Assembly (NCBI RefSeq): GCF_000002595.2
Contig: NC_057009.1
Location: 7,932,783-7,996,782, forward strand
Source: Chlamydomonas reinhardtii
Taxonomy: Eukaryota > Chlorophyta > Chlorophyceae > Chlamydomonadales > Chlamydomonadaceae
Direction: 5' to 3'
DNA: 64,000 nt
Shown: in pieces, positions 11,701-21,966 of the stretch
Numbering within the stretch: the first letter of the stretch is position 1
Layout of the letters: every line of letters begins with the position of its first letter
The notes under the pieces: model-generated
The model's database searches: none
Seen by the model: only the letters and a program-made list of their open reading frames with translations
Told to the model about the DNA's origin: nothing
Program-made: the position numbers and the translations under genes

Positions 11701-13091
11701 GGTTGCACCGATGGCGGCTTTTGCCGCGGAATGGAGCTTGGACCGGGGCTGCCGCCCTCCTCCTGCTCCTCTTGCTGCGGCTCGCACGCCTGCTCCTGCT
11801 GCCGCAGCTCTCCCTCCCTCGCCGCCGCTTGCTGCTTCTCCTGTTGGTGTTGCTGGACTTGAAGCAGGCGCCCCTGCTGCGCCTGAGGGCGAGTGCGAGG
11901 CAAGCAGGCAAGGGCTCGTGGGTTGGGCCGCGCGGGCTGTGAGCGCGAGAGAAGCGCACTTGCATTCGTTCCGCTGGATGGCATGTGCATGCTAAATTCT
12001 TGAATGCACAGCAGGTTCCTTGCTTGCTATCACCACCAAGGTTGTGAAGCCGCCGGCACACACCTGCGTGCTGCGCTGCACTGCATCCCTCTCCCAAAGC
12101 CACCTTGACAGCTACAGGCGCTTTCTAGCCCTTGCAAAACGCCTTGCTTGTTGCGTCCCAGACCCCTGGCGCTACCTGCTAACAACTGCCAATGCAACGG
12201 CAACTCACCTCTGTAAGCAAATGCGCGTAGTGGAAGAGCAGAGGACTTCGTTTGTCTGGGTCCTTGCAGCGCACCGTAGAGTGCCAAAGATTCTTGAGTT
12301 CATTCTCTGCGCAACGACCAAAAGGGAAGGGGCGGGTGTGGATGCATGCGGCATGAACGCTCACGTATACCTTGAAACAATGCGGCAGCTACCGTATTGC
12401 TAGTCACCCAGTCAAGAGGTAACATGCGCCGCCGCCGTGCTTCAGGCCGCGGCACGCGCCTGCCGCAAATGCACTCCGCGCCCATCACTGAAGCCTCGCC
12501 ACGCACTGATGAGCGCACGTAATCGGAGTGCCTCAGCGCACGAGCTGCTTGTCCGTGCTGGTGGCATGGGCGCTAGTTGAGTCTGGTGTGGCTGGACTAT
12601 ATGCAGTTCAGGACCACGCCATGCCGCAGACGCCTCCAGGCTTTGCCGTGCGTCCTGCTGTAGAAAGTGCTCTCACCTTTGCGGCCAGGCAGCTGTGACA
12701 CCAGGGTTGACCACCTGCGTGGCGCATGCAGTACCCCACAGCACGAGTCCTCAGTGAGAGGCTCCCTGGCGCAATATCGCACAACACGGCCACAACAGAA
12801 GGCGGTCGCTCAAGCCGCAAACATGGCTATGGCCGCTGGACCCCTCGACGCGCGCGTCTCGTACTTGCTACCGAACTCGGCGTGCAGCCGTGCAAGCTCG
12901 TCCTGTGCCTCGAAGCTCCAGGACAGGCGCGATGATACTGCCTGTGTAGGCCGGCTGCTGTGTTCGGTGGCGGATAGGCTTACAGGTGGAGCACGTTCGC
13001 GAGTGGCCAAATTGGCGCCAGACGCCCCTCCACCAGCGAGCAGTCCCACGCGCTCGCCGCAGGCATCACAGTCTGGCGCCGCATCAGACAT
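8778..13091 (-). CDS. Myb (plant R3-type repeat) transcription factor
   Basis: Predicted 1197-residue nuclear DNA-binding protein. Exons: 12865..13091, 12677..12714, 12209..12306, 12064..12080 (17 nt, tentative) and 8778..11991. Joining the first three gives one Myb repeat with tryptophans 19 residues apart: LSWSFEAQDELARLHAEFGS, then KWSTLVSQLPGRKENELKNL, then WHSTVR. LPGRxxNExKNxW is the signature of the third repeat of plant R2R3 Myb proteins. No second repeat is visible upstream; the start is the first ATG after an in-frame stop. The 17-nt exon is needed to keep phase between exon 3 and the large exon and is the weakest part of the model. The large exon encodes Ala/Gln/Ser-rich sequence with a poly-Glu run, poly-Gln tracts and an acidic-hydrophobic C terminus (NSEDIDTLLG) that could be an activation motif. 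Target genes are unknown. Confidence 0.85.
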
Positions 13092-13570
13092 TCCTAGCAA
13101 AAATGCAGGGTACTAGGCTCCATATAAGGGCGGCACAGGCAAGCAACGCTAGCGTCCTGGACGACCGAACACCGCCGAATGCTGGCTCTGTTCTGCTACT
13201 GAAGTCGCTGATTTACGCTGATCAAGGCGCCGACTTCTTGCTCAAAATCGATCACCACAGAGCTGCATCGTGAATTAGCAAATGCTTACTTTGATAACGT
13301 TGCGTTTCTTAACTCATGCTCTCGACTCGTGTAATATTTTATCCTCAAAAAAGAGGCTACAGTGACTGCCTTGTATGCTTAGAGAAACGCCTAGTCGACC
13401 GTCAACCGCACCACGCCGGCACGCCGAGCATGCCGACTGTCAACAGATTTGAACATATACACAGCCAGCTCAATTTCATTAGGATATTTCGTGTCTCCAC
13501 CTGCGCCACTTGTTGGTCACATTTGAATAATCGAGGAACTTATCGCGCTGCATGCAGATGTGCTTGCATA

Positions 13571-13575
13571 TTACA
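13571..13575 (-). terminator. Candidate TGTAA polyadenylation motif of GPKOW/MOS2
   Basis: Minus-strand TGTAA about 620 nt after the stop codon at 14195-14197, a typical distance for volvocine 3' UTRs. It would place the 13.6-14.2 kb interval in the 3' UTR of this gene and leave about 480 bp for the promoter of the Myb gene. Confidence 0.45.
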
Positions 13576-13925
13576 CCCGGAGGAGATATCATGACACAGC
13601 GTCTTGTTGCAATTGCAACCGGCCTGACACCACGGCAACATGTTGCACTTGCAACCCGCCTGAGACCCCGTGAGCGCCTTCCACGCGTGCCCTCCACGTG
13701 AGTTCTGACCTCAGGTCGGATTTCCTCCTCGCTGAGAGCCTGAACGGCGCTAGCAGGGCGTGGGGCTGAGGGTGCACGTGTCGATTGGCGGCGAGTGACG
13801 TGACTAGTTTGTTAGCTGCGGGTTAGCACGGACTGTGCACCCCACCCAACCGGCCACGTCCGGATTTGCGGGGATGCCAAAGGCCCCCAACATAGAGGCG
13901 TGTGCTTAGTAGGCGCCCGCGTCAA

Positions 13926-13995
13926 GGTGGCTGGGTTGATAACGACCCGGGAGGGGAGGGCTCAGCCCTTTTCCTGCCTCCCTAAGGCAGCCACC
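13926..13995. other. Nested inverted repeat (long hairpin)
   Basis: Three nested complementary pairs share one centre: GGTGGCTG (13926-13933) with CAGCCACC (13988-13995), GGGAGG (13949-13954) with CCTCCC (13977-13982), and GGGC (13958-13961) with GCCC (13965-13968). Seventeen bases further on lies a perfect 12-bp palindrome, GCTCTTAAGAGC (14012-14023). The position is probably the 3' UTR of the GPKOW/MOS2 gene. It could fold in the mRNA or be a degenerate small transposon. Confidence 0.5.
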
Positions 13996-14194
13996 TCCTT
14001 GTTTCCTCGCTGCTCTTAAGAGCGCGCACATGCCGCGACACGCTAGCTACGTTCAAAGAGTCTGTGCCTTGGCGCGTGGCTCCATGAAAGAAGTCCCAGC
14101 CAACATACACACCATCCGAGAATTACTAGAGTCGCCAAATGCCGGGAAACTGCCCATCCGCCGCGCCTTCTCCTCTCCTCCGCTCGCCATGGCA

Positions 14195-17100
14195 TCACTC
14201 CTCCTCCATCTCCCCAGCGTACCCAGCCACGTCATCAAGCAGCAACCGCACTATGCTGAAGTCCGCGCTCAGCTGAACGGCCGCAGCGCCAGCATTGACG
14301 TTGATCTGCAGCAGCCGCCCGCGCTGCCCTCGGTGCGGCCCGCCCACCACCATGACCGGCGCGCCGTCGTGCTTGGGCACCACCGTCTCCAGCGACGACT
14401 GCGGCAGCTGCGGGTGGGCAAAACACGATGACACAGGAAGAACATAAGAGCGTTACTGCGGGCACATTACAACCGTGCTCGGATAACCAGGCGGTGATTG
14501 TGGGTTGCAGAGTATGGTACGACAGTTATGCATGACCCGTGGGCTCCACCCCGGACTCGCCCTGGGTTTGGCCGGACTGCATCATAATCCTGGACTATAA
14601 TCCTAATTTTAACTATGCAGTGCAGTCCACCATGAGTTGGTGCCGTTAGCCTCTGTTGAAGGGCCCGCTTCACACACTAGGTAGACCGCTCGTGATACCG
14701 CACTGGCCACCACGCTTGGGACCGACTCCAATGGGGTACGTACAAGTTTATTCACCCGGACGCTCGACACTGACAATGAATTAATGAAGCGAGTGGCCTT
14801 TTGTGGTTCAAGCTACGTTCCCAACCCTTTTGGCTCGTACCGTATACGCTCAGGGCCAGCCGCACAATGCCGCACCCACAGCCCTGCCCCCGCCCTCCCT
14901 GCCTTCTGGCCCTAGCACACACCCCACGCCCTCCCCGACCCTGGCACGCACCCGCAACACATCGCCTGTGTCGTCCACCGCCACGTCAGCTGTCGCGCCC
15001 GGGTGCACGTCCACCAGCGTGCCCTTCTTCAGGTACAGCTTCCCGCCGCGCACCGACTTGTCCACGATGCGAACCTGGCGGCGTGTGGCGTGGCGTGCAG
15101 TACGGGGGTCAATGGAGTTGGGGTTTGGTGTGAGGTGAGTGGGTGGCATTCTGGTGAGGTGGCCGTGCCGTTGCTCTGCCTCACTCAGTCAACTCCCCAT
15201 CAGGAAACAGGAACAGAGCTCATCAGTACCGCGTGTTGCCGATAATCGCATTCCAACTATGAACCCACCTTGATGTGTGGGAGCAGCCAGGAGGGCCCAG
15301 AGGGCCTTGCGTCGCCGCCACTGTCGTCCTCGCTGTCGCTTTCGCTTCGCCCCCGGTCGCGGTGCCGGTGCTCCTTAGATTCCTTCTTGTGCTTCTTGTC
15401 CTTTTTCTCTTTCTTGTCGTGCTTCTGCCGCTTGTCCTGCTTGTGGTGTTTGCGGTGCTTGCCGCCACCGCCGTCCTCCTCCTCGTCGTCCCGGTGCTTG
15501 CGCTTGCTGCCGCCGCCCCCACGGTCCTCGTCCCGGCCCCTGTCCTTGTCCCGTTCCAAGTCGCGGTCACGTTCCCTGTCCTTGTCTCTCCGCCTGTCGC
15601 GGTCGTCACCAGCGCTGCCGCCTCTCCTGTCACACGTGCAAGGGTCACGAGGGCATGGGCTGCTCAACACGCGCGCTAGAGCGGCTTCCCCCTGCACCCG
15701 CATGCCAGATACCGGCTTCCGCACATACTCGCATCATGCCGGAGCTCGCCTTCCAACCCGCCTCCGCCTCCATCCCCATGCCTCACCGGTAGTCACCGTC
15801 TGGGTCCGCGCTGCCACTCCGCCCACGCCCGCTGGGCGCCGCGCGCCCGCCCTCCTCCTCCTCCATGCCCCGCCGCGGCCCCGCACTTCCGCCGCGCTCC
15901 TCCCGGCCCCCTGCTGCAGGCGCCGGGTCCTTCTGCCAGCGCTCGCCGAGCTCGCTGGCAAGCACCTCCACGTCCTCATTGCTGGCCGCCAGCCGCACCC
16001 GCCAGCGCTCTGCATCAAGCGACGGTGACAGCAGCATGTTACCGCAGGCAGAATCAAGGGGTAGCGCCGTGGGGACGAGCACCTCATGCGCAAGGCACCC
16101 TTGAGGTCAACGACGACGACCTTCATGGCTTCCTGTCCTCGCCACAGTACCAACAGCCGGCACCTCTCGCTTTCGCTTCCCCATCGCCAGCCCTCCAAAT
16201 GTCCTCGTCATCTCACCCGACCCGACCCGTGCCTCCCTCCCCCTCCCCCACCCCCGCACCCGGCCGCCCCTCCGGCTTGGGCAGTGCCTCCAGCGCCGTA
16301 CACAGCAGGCCGCTGTGCGCGCCGGTCATGATGCGCATGGGCTTGTTGGGCTGCGGGCCCGGCAGGACCTGCGCGCGGGGGGCCGCCAACAAGCCAGGTT
16401 CAGAATGCCGCCAACGGCACAGCCGCCGTTTAGCATTGCACCGCATGCGCCCTTGCCTTGCAGCAAACCCGTGCATTGACTCACGCGGGTACCACGCCAT
16501 CCAGCACGTGTCGACCACGCCCGGCTGAGGCCATCCATGCATCGCGGGTCTAGCCGCGGACCGCCCCATACCTGGACCCCTACAATCCATCACCGCTTGG
16601 GCCCCCTCCCCTCCTCGCTATTCCTTCCCATCCGCTCTCTCCCATCCTGTCTCCCCTCCTTTCTCCCGCCTCCCGGCGGTCCCGCCTCACCGTGGCCCGC
16701 GACACCAGCTTTTCGTCCAGTGTGCGCACATTGCGCTGCCGGCCGTCCGCGTCCGGCGCCAGCACCAAATCCTGCTTGCGCGGCTTGTCGCCTGCGTGAG
16801 GAGCCGCGAACATTTTAGAGGTTTGACCATGGTGCGGTGCGCGAGGCTGATCGCAGGTGGCGCGGTTACAGAAAGGCTGTGGTCCCAGGGGCGCGCCTTT
16901 GCAGCGTGTGTGCTTAGCGCGCGTTAAAACAGCGCAGGCCACCAAGCGCACGACGCCGTCCCCGTAACTGCTCATGGACATCGCCGCGCTACGCCATGAC
17001 CAGTGCTCTACAGCCACCTGGCTACCAATCCCAAGTCGCTAAACGCTACACTCCCAGCCACCCACCCATCTTGACGACCTTGCTCTTGTCCTCCGACACC

Positions 17101-17947
17101 TTGACCGGCTGCGCGCCCAGCCCCAGGCGCTCCGGGCGCCGCACGTACTCGATGGCGTCCACCTGCTTGCGGTTGCGCCCCACGCCCATGCCCTCCTCCC
17201 AGCCCATGCCGCGGAGCATGGCGCGGCCAAACTCCTCGATGGGCATCGCCTCGTAGGCCTGTAGGTAGGTAGGTAGGTGGGTAGGGGGGAACAGGGCGGC
17301 GTTGGTTGCGGCGGTGACGTGCTGCGGTGCAGGGATGGTGTGTGCATGGCCTGCTGAACCCCGGCGGGTACGCCCTCCCCAACACAACTGCCGCAGCATC
17401 CCTCCTGTGGCGTACGTATCGTCTAGCTATGCATCCATGCTGTTCAAGCGAGCGGGCCCCGGGCCGTGCTTACGTCAAGGTCGGCCACCTCCGGCAGGTC
17501 TTCCACCGAGTCCTTGTAGGCCTTCTCCTCCGCCGCAGCGGCAGCCATGTTCTTGCCCCCGTTTGCTGCTGCCGCCGCCGCCACGCGCTCCTCTGGCTTG
17601 ACGTCGCGCAGCTGCAGGCCATACTCGGTGATAGTGGGGACGGTGGACTCCGCTTGCACGAACTTGTCCTCGCCCTCCTTCAGGTTGACCACCTCGCCGC
17701 TGGGCGGCTTGAACGTGGGCGTGAACTTCTTTGGACCCACACCCGTTTTAAAAGTGTTCTCCAACTTGGGAATCACCAGCGCCTTTGCCTCCGCCTCCCC
17801 GCCAACGACCTGAGCTTTCGCGCCATCGAAGCCGGTAATGAGCTGCCCAGCATTTTTGTTCTCTTCGAGGTTAACAGCGACCTTCTGGACAGTTTTCTTC
17901 TTCTGAAACGAGAAGGCCAGAGAGGCCTTTTGCTCGCCGTCTGCCAT
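14195..17947 (-). CDS. MOS2: G-patch and KOW domain splicing factor (GPKOW / MOS2 / Spp2 family)
   Basis: Nuclear RNA-binding protein; known family members join the spliceosome and contact the Prp2/DHX16 helicase through the G-patch. Exons: 17474..17947, 17066..17258, 16691..16791, 16217..16368, 16099..16163, 15787..16009, 15269..15626, 14952..15074, 14195..14407; sum 1902 nt, 633 residues. The N terminus has the Spp2-like opening (LAFSFQKKKTVQKVAV). The G-patch is in exon 2 (FGRAMLRGMGWEEGMGVGRN). The first KOW region spans exons 4-6 (PMRIMTGAHSGLLC, AMKVVVVDLK, RWRVRLAASNEDVEVL). The second region begins SWLLPHIKVRIVDKSVRGGK and ends in a KOW motif (APVMVVGGPHRGQRGRLLQI). The protein is longer than plant and animal relatives (about 460-480 residues) because of an Asp/Arg/Lys/Glu-rich insert of roughly 100 residues in exon 7. 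The ATG at 17947 opens the conserved N terminus. Confidence 0.95.
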
Positions 17948-17985
17948 CGAAGCACTGGACTACAAGCTGTATTGAGTGTAGTGCT

Positions 17986-18006
17986 TCTAGAGCTACTAGT
18001 GGATCC
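17986..18006. other. Polylinker-like cluster of three restriction sites
   Basis: TCTAGA, ACTAGT and GGATCC occur within 21 bp in the order XbaI-SpeI-BamHI, separated only by GCT between the first two. A common cloning vector polylinker has the same three sites in the same order without the GCT. The sequence lies about 40-60 bp upstream of the GPKOW/MOS2 start codon. Flanking bases do not continue the vector sequence. Confidence 0.4.
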
Positions 18007-18370
18007 ACATGGCCGACATGGGCTTGGGCCCGGTTGGGCTTCACCTCTGCAGGCTCTCGGTCTACTGTGAGGCACAGCGCAGAAGTGTAAGAGTATTATC
18101 TGAAAGGAAATTGTGTTTTCATGCTGTATGTAGCTGTACTTGAGTGATTGAGTCTGAGGTGGACGCCGCAAAACACAATCGTGCGGGGCACACGCCTCCA
18201 GCAGGTGGCCTTCTTCACTCATACAAGACCTGACACGACTGCAACCTCAGTGAAAGTTCATGCACACATTTTGTCAATATCGCTGCTCATAGGACGTGAT
18301 TCTTCAAGGTGTGTGGGCGCCAGGACCCGCAACTGGCGCCAGGCTCAGTCCCCTCTCGACCGCAGCTCTC

Positions 18371-18493
18371 CTCCCTCCCTCCCTCCCTCCCTCCCTCCCT
18401 CCCTCCCTCCCTCCCTCCCTCCCTCCCTCCCTCCCTCCCTCCCTCCCTCCCTCCCTCCCTCCCTCCCTCCCTCCCTCCCTCCCTCCCTCCCTC
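18371..18493 (-). repeat. (GGGA)n tetranucleotide array at a stop codon
   Basis: About 30 perfect CCCT units on the plus strand, GGGA in the sense of the minus-strand gene. The stop codon TGA (18494-18492) merges directly into the array, so the 3' UTR opens with it. Runs of three G every four bases can form G-quadruplexes in RNA. Confidence 0.95.
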
Positions 18494-21476
18494 AGCCGCC
18501 GTGCGTGCCCCGCCGGCTGCTGGCCCCATCGGCGCCTGCTGTCGCCCCCTCCCCGCCTTCCGCCTCCGCCGCCCCCAGCGCCTGCAGGCGGCGGTAGTAG
18601 CCCTCCGCCTGCGCCTCCAGCGCCGTCAGCTCCGAGCCGTAGCGCTCCACCACCTGCGACAGCTCCTCCTGCGCGGAGGGCACAGAGGAGGAGAGAAAGC
18701 CCACGGGTGCAGGAGAGGTAAGCAATAACCGAAAAAGAGGATGTGGTCGCTATGGCAGGGCATCACGGTAAATGACTGTAGTGCTGTTGTCGTGAGGCAC
18801 AATGGCCCAGACTCCACGGTTTCGACGCGCGGCGCTGTGGACGAGCAGCCAAAAATTTCGACCAGGCCTCGCTTCTGCGCTGCCACACGCCCTGCCTGCC
18901 CCTCTTCATGTCCCGAGTCTTCCAAACACCGCTTACTTGCATGGCCTCTCGCTCTTGCAGCAGGTGTGCGATCATCTGGTCCTTCACTGCTAGCAGCTTG
19001 GCCAGCGCGCCGTGCGCCTCCGCCAGCTGCCGGTACACGCCCGCCTCGGAGGGCAGGTCGTCAGCGGCCACGTCCACCTCGGACTTGAAGGGCCGCGCCA
19101 CCAGGCTGGTGCAGGGCAGGAGCGAGCAGGACAGGCAAGGGGGTGGGGCAAAGCTGTTAGCTGGCGCGCGGGCCGCATGCCGAGTAGCAATCAGCTTGCA
19201 GGGATACCGCACGCACATGGCTACCGATGTCTCGCTAGAGCATGCCGCCTTCTGGCTCATCCAACAGTCGCTGGCTGTCATGGCCGCGGCGCTCTCACCG
19301 GTCGCAGGCGTCGGCCAGGCGCCTGTAGGCATTGAGGAAGTCTGCCGGCCCGGCGGCGGAGGCGGACACGATGTCGTTCAGCAGCCGCCCAATGGCGTCC
19401 AGCTGCGCGTCCACCTGGTGCCGCAGCGGCGTCATGCAGAGGTATTAGAGATGGCAGTGGCGGTACCGCTGGAGGTGACAGGAAGATAAGAGCATGGGGA
19501 ATGCGCGGCGGTGTACACGGCGGTAGCGAGCCGTGCGCCCCAGTGCCCAGTAGGATACATCGATGCACACCGGGGAATGCTGCCTAGACCGGCCCCTAGC
19601 GCTGCGCCCTCCGCACCTCGGCCTGCTCGCGCCCCAGCAGCGCCTGCTTGAGCGACTCGGCGGATCGCACCTTGCCCAGCATGTCCTCGGCCAGAGCCTG
19701 GAGCAGGCAGGCAGGCAGGGTGCGTGTGTGTGCGCAACAAACCGGTTTCCTGGCACAAATTGGCACTGGCTGCCGTGCAAGGGCGTGGGTAACGATGGTT
19801 TGGCTAGAAACGTGCAGGTGCATGGTGTACCGGTATGCGCCTGCCTGCCGAGCTACATGTCGCATGTCTTCACGCCGCCAGTGCAACCAAGGCCGTACAC
19901 CGCATGCCGCACTCACCGCCACATCCCGCTCCAGCCCAGCCCGCGCCGCCGCCACCTCGCCCGCCCGCGCCGCCAGCCGCGCGTGCTGCTGCAGCAGCGC
20001 CTCCCGCTTGGCCAGCAGCTGCCCGTTGACGGCCGCCTGCAGCGCCGCCAGCTTGCCGCGGTAGGCGTCACCCAGAGGCAGTAGCGCGTGGCCCTGCGTG
20101 CGCCAGGGCAGCGCGGGGATGGGAGGGGCAGCGCAAGGCATGGAAGCGTGAAGCGGGCAACACAATGGCAACTGCAAGGCGTGCGGGCTTGGTGCAAAGG
20201 CGCCCTTTCAAAGCCAAGTGGTCACCACCGACTCCGCACACACGCGCGGATCGCCGTCCCCACCTGCTTGGCCAGCTCCCGTGCCATGACGTCATCCGCA
20301 TACACCACCTCTTGCGTGGTGTCGTCGTACAGGAGGCTCAGTGGCTGGCCGCCAGGGCCCGTCACAATCCCGTTTGACGCCAGCGGCTGGAGCGCATTGT
20401 GTGGCAGCGGCGGCAGCTGTAGCAGCTGCTGGTGCTGGTGGGGATGCATGCCTGCTTGTAAAGACAGTGCGTGCATGGGGTCTAGCAGTGTTGATGCGCC
20501 GGCGAAGGTCCCCGGCGGGAGCTGTGCAGGTGGGGGCGGCACAGATAGATGCTGCTGCTGCTGGTGCTGCAGTTGTGGCGGTGGCGCCATGGGGGCACCG
20601 TAGGCCGCCGCTTGGGGCTGGGACATGAGCAGCGTTGGCGCCGGACCCTGAGCGCTGCGGGGTGAGGTGTATGCCTTCGTGGGTGTGCCAGCTTGGGAGT
20701 AGGGCCCAAAGTGGGTGCCCGGGGGTGGCGCGAGCACTGGCGACGGCATAGCGCCAGCCATGCCATTGCCAAGCATTCCTGGTCCCAGTCCCGGCGGGTA
20801 CAGGTGCGGCGGCGGCAAGGCGGCAGGGTAGCTGCCAGGCGCGGAGCCTGTGACGCGGTACGTGGATGCGCTACTGGTGTGGTGCTCCAGGCCTGCACGC
20901 CGGCAGAATACGGGCTTGTAGTATCGCATTCATATGAGCCATGCGTTTTCCAGACAGGAGAGTCGTTTCTGGCCGAAAGGGGGACTTATCCGCGACGCTG
21001 CTAACATCGACGGCGTTAAGCAATCAGGCAGGTTGCTCTGCAATCTCACCTGGAGCCGCGGGCTCAGCGCCTTTGCGCTGAAATTCCTTGCGCCGGTCCG
21101 TTGAAGGCTCCGGCCGCCGAGACTCCCGCCGGTCCCGTTCCCTGTCCGTGTCCCGACTGCCCCCGTTCCGCCGGCCCCCGCTGCTGCCGCTGCTACTACT
21201 GCTCCCCTTGCCCCCGCGCTTCCGTCGGCTTCGCTCATCGCTGCTTTCGCTGCTCGAACTGCTTGAACTCGAGGTGTCTGAATCGTTGCTGGAGTCATGG
21301 TCCCTTCGTGAACGACTGCGGTACTTGTACTCGTCGTTTCTGTCGCTAAATGCTACCTTCCCAGGCGAGCGGCTGCTGGTGCCTGCTGCAACGTCTTGCG
21401 GCTCAGCAGCGGGCGGTGCGCCCGAGGAAGAAGGCCCTGCCGCTGAGGCGTGGCTCCTCGAGCCGCTTTGCTCCAT
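18492..21476 (-). CDS. Ser/Arg-rich N terminus plus C-terminal coiled-coil protein, unrecognised
   Basis: Predicted 591 residues. Exons: 21050..21476, 20264..20892, 19917..20093, 19617..19697, 19299..19414, 18937..19105, 18492..18668; the sum (1776 nt) is in frame. Residues 1-142 are rich in Ser, Arg and Asp with an uninterrupted Ser run and RS/RD/RE dipeptides. The middle (about 143-350) is Pro/Gln/Gly-rich with a short ordered motif (LLYDDTTQEVVYADDVMARE). The last four to five exons form a long coiled coil (KLAALQAAVNGQLLAKREAL, LAKLLAVKDQMIAHLLQERE, QVVERYGSELTALEAQ). The combination suggests a nuclear or RNA-associated scaffold, but I know no matching family, and cilium or trafficking roles are equally open. 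A GGGA array follows the stop at once. The stop of this gene is about 540 bp from the start of GPKOW/MOS2 on the same strand. Confidence 0.82.
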
Positions 21477-21966
21477 CCTATTTTAACTATAGCCACATCT
21501 AGTGAACATCAAGTAATTACTTGTTCTATGGAGGGAGTAAAGTTTGGGACGACAGTCAACAACAATACTTCAATACTTGATTGCTTAAAGTGACGCAAAA
21601 TTTCATACAATATTAAGATTTGGACTGTGCTTAGATAATGCTGCAGGTTGCCTGTCTCACACCACCTGTCTGTGGCAGATTGGATCCAAGACTTCACCTC
21701 GTGTCTCCGGCCCCTCACGCAGCTGGTCCGGCGACCGGCGTGGTGCTGTTCAGCTCGACCGGAAAGCCGTGCGCCCCGCCGAAGCGCTGTGACCGCAACG
21801 CGCTGCTGCGCTGATGAGCTGCGTGACACGCCCTGCTTCTCCCGTACTCCGCTATGCACCGCTGATAGGCCTGGCACTCTTACCGCTCGTCGCCAACCTC
21901 TCGCCATTGCCGATCGAACCGTTGCTTAGGCCCCATCCTGTGTACACTCAAGGTCTCCAGGTCGCT
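21477..21966. other. Spacer between tandem minus-strand genes
   Basis: About 490 bp holding the 3' UTR of the GT92-like gene and the promoter/5' UTR of the coiled-coil gene. The part next to the downstream gene (about 21480-21640) is clearly AT-richer than its surroundings, as promoter regions often are. I see no defined motif. Confidence 0.4.

Noticed and set aside
8914-11862. Long open frames on the plus strand opposite the last Myb exon
   Set aside because: GC-rich codon bias on the minus strand creates stop-free antisense frames. Their residues are Arg/Cys/Pro-rich noise and the minus frame is the only one continuing from the Myb domain.
18287-18529. Gly-Arg-Glu and Leu-Pro-Pro-Ser repeat proteins over the tetranucleotide array
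   Set aside because: Pure translations of the (GGGA)n/(CCCT)n repeat. The real minus-strand exon ends at its first TGA.
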